DNA of 64,000 nt, taken from NCBI RefSeq assembly GCF_039697315.1, contig NZ_CP155619.1, forward strand, positions 1,302,001 to 1,366,000. The letters are read 5' to 3'. The stretch comes from Pseudomonas abietaniphila (GTDB lineage Bacteria > Pseudomonadota > Gammaproteobacteria > Pseudomonadales > Pseudomonadaceae). This document shows, one piece after another, positions 27,451-35,986 of this stretch. The notes under the pieces are model-generated. The model searched no databases. It worked only from the letters and a program-made list of their open reading frames with translations, and was not told the DNA's origin. The position numbers were made by a program, and so were the translations under genes. Each line of letters starts with the position of its first letter. Position 1 is the first letter of the stretch.

Positions 27451-28428
27451 TCAACGCTGTGCCTGCGCTGCCCGCTTGTCTTCAGCGCCCAGCACCGCGC
27501 TGAACGAGTCGTCGAATACAGTGGCAGCCGGATAGGATTTAGTCAGCCCCTCCTTGTTGAAAAAATCGATGGTCTGTTGCGCCTGGGTAATGGCCTCAGG
27601 GGAAATGGGCTGCACGACCGTGGCAGAGCGTTCGAACCAGCCCCGCGCCACGTCGGCATCGGCCTTGCTCAACGCCGCCCAGGCGGTCGCGTACGCATCG
27701 GTATTCTGCTTGTTGGCCACCGACCAGGCGCGCGCCTTCTGCAGCCGCTGGATGAAATCCGTGATCTGCGCCCGTTTGTCCCTTATCGATTTATCGTTGG
27801 CGACGATGAAGCTCTGCGCCGGAATCAGCGTCTTCGCCGTGAGCAGCACCCGCGCACCCTGCCGCTCTTGCTGAATCACGTAGGGGTCCCACGTCGCGAT
27901 GGCGTCCACCGAGCCGCCATCGAGTGCGTGTGACGCATCAAGCGCGGTGAGGTATCGGTACTCCACGGCGTCACGCGGCACACCCGCCTGGTCCAGCGCA
28001 GTCAGCATCAATTGCTGACTCCAGGAACCCTTCCAGATAGCCACGCGCTTGCCCTTGAGGTCAGCGACCGAGGTGATCGCCGAATCCTTGCCCACGACAA
28101 TGGCCACGCCATCCAGCTTCTGCCGAGAGAGGCCAATCACCTTGATCGGCGCGCCCAAAGCACCCAGGAACAGCACAGGAGCGTCCCCCAGCAATCCCAC
28201 ATCAAGGGCACCCACGTTCAATGCCTCGGCCACCGGCGAGCCGGCAGTGAACTGTTTCCACTCCAGGGTATAAGGCAGATCGTTCAGCACGCCAGCCGCC
28301 TCCATCACCGTACGGGCACCGTAACTCTGATCGCCGACGGTCAGGTCAGCGGCATGGGCGCAAACCAGGAAAGAGGAGCAGAAAAACGCCGACAGGGTAT
28401 TGCGTAACAGACGGGATTTGATCGACAC
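27451..28428 (-). CDS. Second SsuA/TauA-type ABC substrate-binding protein
   Basis: A 325-aa periplasmic protein with a signal peptide (cleavage after CAHA) and the same core as the protein at 22374 (LNVGALDVGLLGDAPVLFLG, SVADLKGKRVAIWKGS). The two are diverged paralogues, not recent duplicates. I chose the GTG at 28428, 8 bp after GGAG; a GTG at 28443 is the alternative. A 6-bp-stem hairpin (GGTTCC/GGAACC, 28445-28459) lies just ahead of the ribosome site. There is no permease or ATPase nearby. It is transcribed together with the molybdoenzyme gene, with 95 bp between. Confidence 0.86.
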   Translation of the reverse strand: MSIKSRLLRNTLSAFFCSSFLVCAHAADLTVGDQSYGARTVMEAAGVLNDLPYTLEWKQFTAGSPVAEALNVGALDVGLLGDAPVLFLGALGAPIKVIGLSRQKLDGVAIVVGKDSAITSVADLKGKRVAIWKGSWSQQLMLTALDQAGVPRDAVEYRYLTALDASHALDGGSVDAIATWDPYVIQQERQGARVLLTAKTLIPAQSFIVANDKSIRDKRAQITDFIQRLQKARAWSVANKQNTDAYATAWAALSKADADVARGWFERSATVVQPISPEAITQAQQTIDFFNKEGLTKSYPAATVFDDSFSAVLGAEDKRAAQAQR

Positions 28429-28791
28429 GTGCGGTCTCCACACAGGTTCCGGCGGAACCGGTTCATTGATGAGTCCGGTCCGCCTGTGCGGTCGCCGATA
28501 AGGGATCGGCCGAAGACTACGGCGCGAAGGAATAGAACTCTATCACCTGAAAAACCATCAGCTAAATTCATTATTGTTATAAGCAAATATGCGTAACTTA
28601 CAGCACGCGCCCTTGTAAAGGCGCACACATGGTCATCACAGCACGCTTGGCCTGTGCACCCATGCACCCCCTTAAGCTCGACCCGCGCCGGGAGGAAGTT
28701 CGACAAGTGCCGCCGTCTCGTGAAAAATGCGAGCTTTGCCTGAGGATGAGCCATCGCCTCCCGGGCGACCGCGTGTCCAATGAGGTCAAGA
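28429..28791. other. Divergent regulatory gap between the binding-protein and helicase genes
   Basis: 363 bp with no gene. It contains the small hairpin near the binding-protein start and an A+T-rich stretch (about 28555-28595, with TTGTTATAAGC and CATTATTG) that resembles the AT-rich motif seen at 16751. Promoters for both directions probably lie here. Confidence 0.6.
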
Positions 28792-31700
28792 ATGCTGTTC
28801 AGCGAACCCCAAACCCCTGATCACCTGCCCGATAACTGCATGAGGGTCTTGTTTGGATTAGTGACCTCGTTTCCCGGCAAGGGTAAGACGTCACTGCTCA
28901 AACTCCTGCGGCCGATGGGCGTTCAGGACTTCCATCACACGCTGGTGGATGCGCCTGCGCTGGCCGAGATGCTGGAGTGGCTGCAGCACGAAGAATGGGT
29001 CGTGCTGGTCCAGCAACCTGAGGGGCAATACTTCAGCGTCGCACCCGCACGCCGCAACCGCGTGTTGCTGGAGCTGTTGAACGCGCCGGACCGTGAACAC
29101 TGGCTGGGCGAGATCATCTCCGGATTGCCTCAGCTCAGTGCCTGGCAGACGCCCACTCGACCACGCATATTGCAAGACCTCTGGCTCAGCCTGCTCATCG
29201 GCGATACGGGCACAATGGCGGAATCGATGCGACTGGCCACGTACGCTTTTGTCCATCCCAATAACGCCACTCCGCACCCCATGCACATGCTGCAGGGCGA
29301 CAAGGAGGGCCTGGAGGTTTTCGCCCGACTCGATGACGCAACGCGAGCGGTGTTGCTGGAAGACCACCTCAATCTGCTCAACACACGCCTGGGTCCTGCC
29401 GGTCACACTTACGAACTGGCCCTGCGTGAGATGGAGGTCCAGCCTTCGCCGTCGCTGGCCATGGAGCTTTCGCTTCAGGCACTGTGGCGCGGCGACTGGG
29501 AGACACTCGAGTACCTGGGCGCGGACGAGCTGGAGCTGGTGCACCCGACCATCAACTTGATGATCCGAGGTCAGGTGACCGAGACACTGCTGCTCATGCG
29601 CAACTGGCTCACCGAAATGCGCAGGGTCCTCAAGAAACGCAAGATCGATCTGCCGCCCCTGCTCAACGCGTTTTATTGCCTGGCACTGTTCGCCGAGAAC
29701 GATCCGAAACAACATGCGCAGCTCAAGCAAGCCATCACCTTAGGAAAGAAAGAGAATTACGGCGCGGCCTATGACGTTTTTGAATATCTGCTGGAACAGT
29801 TAAAAGGCGAAAAGTCGTCCATGTCGTCGTCGCATCTGCCTTCCACGTTGAATGGCCTGGATGGCCTGGTGGTGGCCCTCGCGCTGTATTGGCTGGACGC
29901 CCCCCAGGCGCGCAAGGACCAATGGCACACGACCCTGGAAGATTATCGCGATCAACTCGACCGGGAAGGCTATGCCTGGCTGGCAGCAGAGTTCGACGCG
30001 CTGATCGCCGTGCAATTCGGATCGCCCCGGCAATTCACCGATGTTCACCTGAGCGCCGATCTTCAGCCACTGGTGTCACTGCTCCACCGCCAGGAAGCCT
30101 GGCAGCACGCACTCAATGCCCTGAGTCAGCTGCGGCCCGGCAAGGTGACTGCGACCGCCACTGTTGAAGAAAAACCCACCCGTCTGGCCTGGATGATTAC
30201 GTTCAGCACCTATCACGTACAGGTCGAGCCACGGGAGCAGAAGCGTAATGCCAAGGGCCAGTGGAGCAAGGGTCGCACCGTCGCGTTGAAGCGCCTGATG
30301 GACGACAGCGCCGTCATGGATTTCCTGTGCGAACAGGACCGCCAGGCCATCAGCGCAATTGTGGTCAGCCATTACCATTACAGCAGCGTTGATTACGAAC
30401 TGCCCGCCGGCCTGGCCTTGCCCCGGTTGGTCGGTCACCCCGCGCTGTACTGGCAAGACGCGCCTGATGTGCGGATTGACCTGCAAGCAGGCCAGGCTTC
30501 ACTGAACCTTCAGTCCCGTGGCGGACAGATTCATCTGAAGCTTGAGCCCCAGGGCATTGTCGGCGCAGAGGACGTCTACCTGCACAAAGAAACCCCGACC
30601 CGCCTTCTGGTGTATCCGATCAGCCGTGAATTGCGCAAAATCGCCGAGATCGTCGGCAAAGGCCTGAACGTGCCTACCGAGGCTAAGGCGCAACTGATTG
30701 AAGCCGTCAGCGCAATCGCCCCGCTGTTGCCGATTCACTCGGACATCCCGGAGCTCACCGGGCACCTCGATCAGGAACCCGCCGACACCCGCCTCTACGC
30801 CCACTTGCTGCCTCTGGCCGAAGGCGTACGTTTGCAACTGTTGGTGCGTCCACTGGCGGACGGCAGTTGGTTCCGCCCCGGCCAGGGCGCAGAAAATCTG
30901 TTAGGCGATCGGGATGGCAAGCCACTGCAGGTCATCAGGGATCTGGACGCTGAACGACAGGCCCTGCAGCAGGTGCTGCACGCGTGTCCGGGACTCGCCT
31001 ATGCCGACACCGATGGCCAGGAATGGCAACTGGATCAACCTCAGCACGCCTTGCAACTGCTCAGCGAATTGCACGCGCTGGACGGCGAACAACTGCACTG
31101 CATCTGGCCCGAAGGCGAACGCATGCGCATCAAGGGCCGCTCCGGCCTGAGCCAGCTCAAACTGGGGCTTCGTCAACAGGGTGACTGGTTTGTCCTGCAA
31201 GGCAGCATTGCCCTGGACGACGGCCGCGTGCTCCAGCTCAAGCAGATACTGGAACTGCTCAAGGCCAGTCCCGGACGGTTCCTGAAACTCAACGAACATG
31301 ACTGGCTGGCCTTGGATGACAGCCTGCGCAAGCGCCTCGACGAACTGGCTCACCTGGCTGACCGGGTCAACGATCAGGGACTGCGCCTCAGCATGCTGAC
31401 GACCCCGCTGCTGGCCAGTCTGGCTCAGGAGGCCGGTGAGTTCGAAGCCGATGCGAGCTGGCAAACGCACCTCGACAGACTGGAATCCTTGCGCGACTAC
31501 CTGCCCCAAGTGCCAGGCACCCTGCAGGCCGAATTGCGTGATTACCAGCACGATGGCTTCGTATGGCTGGCGCGTCTCGCACAATGGGGCGTGGGCGCCT
31601 GTCTGGCCGACGACATGGGTCTGGGCAAAACCGTGCAGACCCTGGCCCTGCTGCTGCAACGGGCAGGTTTGGGTCCGCAACTGGTCGTTGCGCCGACCTC

Positions 31701-32886
31701 CGTCACTCTGAACTGGCAAGCCGAAAGCGCCCGTTTCGCGCCCAGCTTGAAACTGCGGCTGTATCAGCAGCAGCGCAGTCTGGACGACCTTGGCCCCGGC
31801 GATCTGGTCGTCGTCAGTTATGGACTGCTGCAACAAGAGACCGCTGCCTTTACCGCGCAGCATTGGAGCAGCGTGGTGCTGGACGAAGCGCAAGCGATCA
31901 AGAACGCACAAACCAAGCGTTCTCAAACCGTCATGGCACTGGACGCCGATTTCCGCATGGTCGCCACCGGCACGCCGCTGGAAAACCACCTCGGCGAACT
32001 GTGGAACCTGTTCCGCTTCATCAACCCCGGCCTGCTGGGCAGCCAGGACAGTTTCGCCGGGCGCTTCGCAACGCCCATCGAACAGGGTGATGTCGCAGCA
32101 CGACGAGCGCTCAAAGCACTCATCCAGCCATTTATTCTGCGTCGCCTGAAAAGCCAGGTGCTGGAAGAACTCCCGGCCCGCACCGAGATCACCTACAAAG
32201 TGCCGCTGTCGGACGAAGAAGCTCATCAGTACGAGGCTCTGCGTCAGCAAGCGGTCGACACGCTCTCGCGTATCGATCCGCAGGCGGTGAAATCCATGCA
32301 AGTGCTGGCGGAAATCACCCGTCTGCGGCGCTTCTGTTGCCACCCTTCTCTGGTCCTGCCGGGCTCGACGCTGCCAGGCAGCAAGTTGCAGGCCTTCAAG
32401 GAGATAGTCGAGGAGCTGCTGGAGAACCGTCACAAGGCGCTGGTGTTCAGCCAGTTCGTGGATCACTTGAGCATCGTGCGCGCCTGGCTCGACGAGCAGG
32501 GTATTGCCTATCAATACCTGGACGGCGCGACCCCGGCCAAGGAACGCCAGAAACGCGTCGAAGCCTTCCAGGCGGGCGTGGGTGAAATCTTTCTGATCAG
32601 TCTCAAAGCGGGTGGCAGCGGTCTCAACCTGACGGCGGCGGATTACGTGATTCACCTCGACCCTTGGTGGAACCCGGCCGTGGAAGATCAAGCCAGCGAC
32701 CGCGCCCATCGCATGGGCCAGCAAAGGCCAGTGACGATCTATCGATTGGTGACCGAAAACAGCATCGAAGAACAGATCGTCGCCCTGCACGGGCGCAAAC
32801 GCGATCTGGCGGACAGCCTGCTGGACGGTGGCGAGATCAGCGCGAAACTGGACGCCGATGCGCTGTTGAAGCTGCTTAAAGGCTGA
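28792..32886 (+). CDS. SNF2-family DEAD/DEAH-box helicase
   Basis: About 1364 aa. The C-terminal 450 residues form a full SNF2 motor: LRDYQHDGFVWL at about 915, Walker A ADDMGLGKTVQT at about 940, DEAQ (Walker B), ATGTPLENHLGELWN, and the helicase-C motifs SLKAGGSGLNL and DPWWNPAVEDQASDRAHRMGQ. The first 900 residues are mostly helical with no SWIM-type cysteine cluster and no match I recognise; SNF2-linked Pseudomonas proteins of this kind move on DNA, but the target is unknown. I prefer the ATG at 28792 (GAGG 6 bp upstream) to 28780. An A-rich terminator follows. Confidence 0.92.
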   Translation: MLFSEPQTPDHLPDNCMRVLFGLVTSFPGKGKTSLLKLLRPMGVQDFHHTLVDAPALAEMLEWLQHEEWVVLVQQPEGQYFSVAPARRNRVLLELLNAPDREHWLGEIISGLPQLSAWQTPTRPRILQDLWLSLLIGDTGTMAESMRLATYAFVHPNNATPHPMHMLQGDKEGLEVFARLDDATRAVLLEDHLNLLNTRLGPAGHTYELALREMEVQPSPSLAMELSLQALWRGDWETLEYLGADELELVHPTINLMIRGQVTETLLLMRNWLTEMRRVLKKRKIDLPPLLNAFYCLALFAENDPKQHAQLKQAITLGKKENYGAAYDVFEYLLEQLKGEKSSMSSSHLPSTLNGLDGLVVALALYWLDAPQARKDQWHTTLEDYRDQLDREGYAWLAAEFDALIAVQFGSPRQFTDVHLSADLQPLVSLLHRQEAWQHALNALSQLRPGKVTATATVEEKPTRLAWMITFSTYHVQVEPREQKRNAKGQWSKGRTVALKRLMDDSAVMDFLCEQDRQAISAIVVSHYHYSSVDYELPAGLALPRLVGHPALYWQDAPDVRIDLQAGQASLNLQSRGGQIHLKLEPQGIVGAEDVYLHKETPTRLLVYPISRELRKIAEIVGKGLNVPTEAKAQLIEAVSAIAPLLPIHSDIPELTGHLDQEPADTRLYAHLLPLAEGVRLQLLVRPLADGSWFRPGQGAENLLGDRDGKPLQVIRDLDAERQALQQVLHACPGLAYADTDGQEWQLDQPQHALQLLSELHALDGEQLHCIWPEGERMRIKGRSGLSQLKLGLRQQGDWFVLQGSIALDDGRVLQLKQILELLKASPGRFLKLNEHDWLALDDSLRKRLDELAHLADRVNDQGLRLSMLTTPLLASLAQEAGEFEADASWQTHLDRLESLRDYLPQVPGTLQAELRDYQHDGFVWLARLAQWGVGACLADDMGLGKTVQTLALLLQRAGLGPQLVVAPTSVTLNWQAESARFAPSLKLRLYQQQRSLDDLGPGDLVVVSYGLLQQETAAFTAQHWSSVVLDEAQAIKNAQTKRSQTVMALDADFRMVATGTPLENHLGELWNLFRFINPGLLGSQDSFAGRFATPIEQGDVAARRALKALIQPFILRRLKSQVLEELPARTEITYKVPLSDEEAHQYEALRQQAVDTLSRIDPQAVKSMQVLAEITRLRRFCCHPSLVLPGSTLPGSKLQAFKEIVEELLENRHKALVFSQFVDHLSIVRAWLDEQGIAYQYLDGATPAKERQKRVEAFQAGVGEIFLISLKAGGSGLNLTAADYVIHLDPWWNPAVEDQASDRAHRMGQQRPVTIYRLVTENSIEEQIVALHGRKRDLADSLLDGGEISAKLDADALLKLLKG

Positions 32887-32974
32887 ATGCCATGGTGTGG
32901 GCCTGATGCGGTTGTCAGGCTCACATCGACCCCGCACGCTCGGGGCTGATGCAGAAGATAAAACGCGCACAAAC

Positions 32975-33004
32975 AAAAACGCCGCTCTGGTGAGCGGCGT
33001 TTTT
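32975..33004. terminator. Bidirectional terminator between helicase gene and tRNAs
   Basis: AAAAACGCCGCT, loop, AGCGGCGTTTTT: a 10-12 bp stem with A and T runs on the two sides, placed to end both the helicase transcript and the leftward tRNA transcript. Confidence 0.9.
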
Positions 33005-33011
33005 GTGAATT

Positions 33012-33087
<76 letters not shown>

Positions 33088-33091
33088 AATA

Positions 33092-33167
33092 TGGCGTCCC
33101 CTAGGGGACTCGAACCCCTGTTACCGCCGTGAAAGGGCGGTGTCCTAGGCCACTAGACGAAGGGGAC
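33092..33167 (-). tRNA. tRNA-Glu (anticodon TTC), copy 1
   Basis: A 76-nt cloverleaf on the minus strand beginning GTCCCCTTCGTCTAGTGG, anticodon TTC in CCTTTCACG, T-loop GTTCGAATC and encoded CCA. Four bases separate it from tRNA-Gly copy 1. Identical to the copy at 33348-33423. Confidence 0.97.
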
Positions 33168-33269
33168 ACTGCCTGAAACACCATGGTGTTGTGTTTCAGT
33201 TCCAGAAATCCATCCGAAGATGCTTCCTGGTTTCACTCAGCCTCGCTCAAGAGCGAAACTGCTTAAAAT

Positions 33270-33345
<76 letters not shown>

Positions 33346-33347
33346 AA

Positions 33348-33423
33348 TGGCGTCCCCTAGGGGACTCGAACCCCTGTTACCGCCGTGAAAGGGCGGTGTC
33401 CTAGGCCACTAGACGAAGGGGAC
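33348..33423 (-). tRNA. tRNA-Glu (anticodon TTC), copy 2
   Basis: Exact second copy of the tRNA-Glu gene and the first gene read from the cluster promoter at 33485-33513. The order in the transcript is Glu-Gly-Glu-Gly. Confidence 0.97.
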
Positions 33424-33484
33424 ACGCTACAACATTCACTCCCTGCCGCGCTTCGCTGTGTGCTTTACGCTGCAAGTGGCGCGC

Positions 33485-33513
33485 ATTCTATGGATGGTTG
33501 GAGGGGTCGTCAA
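33485..33513 (-). promoter_or_regulatory. Sigma70 promoter of the tRNA cluster
   Basis: On the minus strand TTGACG (33508-33513) and TAGAAT (33485-33490) are 17 bp apart. A GCGCGCC discriminator follows the -10 box, the GC-rich type found at stringently controlled stable-RNA promoters. The first tRNA begins about 60 bp downstream. Confidence 0.88.
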
Positions 33514-33686
33514 CCCCCCAATGAAAATTTATTCAAATCAATGACTTCGCCCTCTATTTCGGTAATGGACGGCCGATACAGAGTTGTCAGTGGTCACTGC
33601 ATTAATAAGCAGCTGACCATTACCCTTTCCGCGATAGTGCTTAGCCACTACACTCGGCGCAAATAACCTGACGTGAGGCTAGTACG

Positions 33687-34460
33687 GTGACACCACTCTT
33701 TATCACCCTGTTGGTTGTAGCAGGCATCGTACTCCTGATTGCTGTTGGCTATCTGAATCACGTAGCCGAAAACAAGAAGGTTGAACGCGCCCGCACACTG
33801 GTTGAGCTCAACGACCGCCTGCGTCGTTGCAGCGAACTGTCTGAAACCTTCCCCGGCCAATTGATGAGCCCGGCACTCAAGCTGTTGCTGGTGCGCCTGG
33901 AGCTGAACGTGGTCAAGCGCCTGATTGCTCTGGAAAGAAGAAACAACCCAGGCATTCAGGAACGCGAAACCGAGCTCGAAGCACTGGTTGCCCAAGGCGA
34001 CGCCATCAAGGTGACCAACCCGGTCAGTCCGATTCAGACCGAAGCCAAAGCCAAGGACGTGCGCTTTCTTCTGGAAGCCATGCATGGTCAGGTCACACGC
34101 GCGGCCCATGACGGTGCCTTGCAGACCGCCGAAGCCAAGCACTGGATTCGTGAGATTCGCAACATGCTGGTCCTGCTGCATATCGAGTTCTTCAATAACC
34201 TGGGGCTGCAAGCCTTGAACCAGGAGCAGCCTGGCCAGGCGCGTCTTGCGTTTGAACGGGGCGTGCAATACCTGAAGAATCAGGCAGAACCTGCGCCGTG
34301 GAAAAACCACTTGCAGGCGATGGAGCGGCAACTGGCACGAGCCAACGCCATGGTGCTGGACAACATTGCACCGACCGAAGACGACCACAACGAACTCACC
34401 GAAGGCCTGAAAGCCGACGACGCCGATGCCGAATGGAAAAAGAAGGCGATCTACGACTGA
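33687..34460 (+). CDS. Membrane-anchored hypothetical protein
   Basis: A 257-aa protein with one N-terminal helix (PLFITLLVVAGIVLLIAVGYL, about 3-23) and a long, mostly helical cytoplasmic part with coiled-coil character (ERARTLVELNDRL, LARANAMVLDNI). The GTG start has GAGG about 9 bp upstream. I know similar proteins in other pseudomonads but no function. It ends 52 bp from the convergent methionine sulfoxide reductase gene, with a hairpin between. Confidence 0.8.
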   Translation: MTPLFITLLVVAGIVLLIAVGYLNHVAENKKVERARTLVELNDRLRRCSELSETFPGQLMSPALKLLLVRLELNVVKRLIALERRNNPGIQERETELEALVAQGDAIKVTNPVSPIQTEAKAKDVRFLLEAMHGQVTRAAHDGALQTAEAKHWIREIRNMLVLLHIEFFNNLGLQALNQEQPGQARLAFERGVQYLKNQAEPAPWKNHLQAMERQLARANAMVLDNIAPTEDDHNELTEGLKADDADAEWKKKAIYD

Positions 34461-34471
34461 CGGTTCTGTGA

Positions 34472-34498
34472 CTGTGGAGCGAAGCCTTCGCTCCACAG
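34472..34498. terminator. Hairpin between convergent genes
   Basis: CTGTGGAGCGAAG followed at once by its complement: a 12-13 bp stem with a tiny loop. It has no T-tract. The sequence is related to REP heads (GTGGAGCGAAG). It may act as a bidirectional terminator. Confidence 0.55.
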
Positions 34499-34512
34499 CC
34501 CAAAAACGCTCC

Positions 34513-34995
34513 TCAGCAGTCAGTGGCCTTGAGGAAAATCGCCGCCAACTGCTCGATACCCGCCTGATCCGCCTCGCTGAAACGCGCCAGACTCGGACTG
34601 TCCAGGTCCAGTACGCCAATCAACCGCCCTTCCTTGACCAACGGCACGACCAGCTCGCTGTTCGACGCGCTGTCGCAGGCGATGTGCCCCGGAAATTCGT
34701 GCACGTCCAGCACGCGTTGCGTCTCACGGCTTTGCGCCGCAGTACCACACACGCCCTTGCCGAATGGAATCCGTACACAGGCAATTTGCCCCTGGAACGG
34801 ACCCAGCACCAGTTCCTCATCACGATTGAGGTAAAAGCCGGCCCAGTTCAAGTCATCGAGCTGGGTATAAAGGAAGGCGGAAAACTGCGCGGCATTGGCG
34901 ATGAAGTCGCGCTCGTCCGCCAGCAGGGATTCCAGTTGCGCAGCCAACAGGCGATAGCCGTCGAGCCCCTCGCCCGCTGCATTCAAATCGATCAT
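34513..34995 (-). CDS. Free methionine-(R)-sulfoxide reductase (GAF domain)
   Basis: A 160-aa single GAF-domain enzyme that reduces free Met-R-O, an oxidation product MsrB handles poorly. The three catalytic and resolving cysteines of the family are present: Cys73 (IACVRIPFG), Cys83 (KGVCGTAA) and Cys107 (GHIACDSAS). Substrate-binding NWAGFYL lies at 50-56. I chose the ATG at 34995 because the longer frame (35028) lies inside the neighbouring ATPase gene. The stop of that gene overlaps this start by 4 bp, so they are coupled. Confidence 0.92.
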   Translation of the reverse strand: MIDLNAAGEGLDGYRLLAAQLESLLADERDFIANAAQFSAFLYTQLDDLNWAGFYLNRDEELVLGPFQGQIACVRIPFGKGVCGTAAQSRETQRVLDVHEFPGHIACDSASNSELVVPLVKEGRLIGVLDLDSPSLARFSEADQAGIEQLAAIFLKATDC

Positions 34996-35885
34996 GGATG
35001 TTGCTCCAGCATTTTCAAACCAACCCAATAACGGGCGAACTGATACGCACAGCGGCCGTTACGGTTACCGCGCCCGGTCGCCCAACGCACGGCCAGGATG
35101 TCGAGCGCCTGGTCGCGCTGCCATTTCAGGCCGGCCTTGGCGGCCAGTTCGCCGACCCAGTGTTCCACCACGTCAAGAAAGTGTTCCTGCGTGAAGGGAT
35201 AGAAGGACAGCCACAAACCGAAGCGGTCAGACAGGGCAATCTTGTCCTCCACCGCTTCGCTTGGGTGAATCTCGCCATCGTCGCCGCGCTGCCAGTGCGC
35301 ATTGTCGCTTTCCTTTTCCGGCACCAGATGGCGACGGTTGGACGTGGCGTACAGCAAAACGTTGTCCGGCGCCTGCTCCAGCGATCCATCGAGCACGCTC
35401 TTGAGCACGCGATAGTCGCCTTCACCGGAATCGAAGGACAGGTCGTCGCAGAACAGCACGAAGCGTTGCGGCAGCTTCTGCAATTGCTCGACAACCCTCG
35501 GCAGGTCGCCCAGGTGATCGCGCTCGATTTCAATCAAACGTAAACCCGCCTTGGCGTGCTCAGCAAGGAGCGCGCGCACCAGCGAGGATTTGCCCGTACC
35601 GCGCGATCCCCACAGCAACGCGTGGTTGGCGGGCAGACCGTCGATGAACTGCTGGGTGTTGCGCCCCAGCTGTTCGCGCTGATGATCGACGCCGATCAAG
35701 TCGGACAGGCGCATGTCCAAGGTCACTTCAAGCGGCATCAGATAACCGACGCGACCTTCACGCACCCAGCGCGCAGCCAGTGCCTTATCCCAGTCCACCG
35801 GCTCGCGCACGGCCGGCAACAGAGGCTCGAGGCGCGCCAGGACCGATTCGGCGCGTTCCAGAAATGCGTTCAACCGAGAATCCAC
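34992..35885 (-). CDS. AAA-type ATP-binding protein (DUF815)
   Basis: A 297-aa ATPase. Walker A is LLWGSRGTGKSSL (about 92-104), Walker B is VLFCDDLSF, and sensor-like LLYATSNRRHL follows. This is the DUF815 family, common next to oxidative-repair genes in Pseudomonas but without an assigned role. The 4-bp overlap with the methionine sulfoxide reductase gene makes a two-gene operon. Confidence 0.9.
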   Translation of the reverse strand: MDSRLNAFLERAESVLARLEPLLPAVREPVDWDKALAARWVREGRVGYLMPLEVTLDMRLSDLIGVDHQREQLGRNTQQFIDGLPANHALLWGSRGTGKSSLVRALLAEHAKAGLRLIEIERDHLGDLPRVVEQLQKLPQRFVLFCDDLSFDSGEGDYRVLKSVLDGSLEQAPDNVLLYATSNRRHLVPEKESDNAHWQRGDDGEIHPSEAVEDKIALSDRFGLWLSFYPFTQEHFLDVVEHWVGELAAKAGLKWQRDQALDILAVRWATGRGNRNGRCAYQFARYWVGLKMLEQHP

Positions 35886-35986
35886 AATGTCTCCTTGATT
35901 TAACTGGTTAAAGCCAGTGTGCGATCAGCTATGCTTGGCCGCGAAGGACGCATGACGTGCAAGTGCCCTCTGGATCAAATGCCCAT

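Noticed and set aside
28792..32886. Helicase as part of a known phage-defence system
   Set aside because: No nuclease, methylase or other defence gene lies beside it; the motor alone does not show a defence role.
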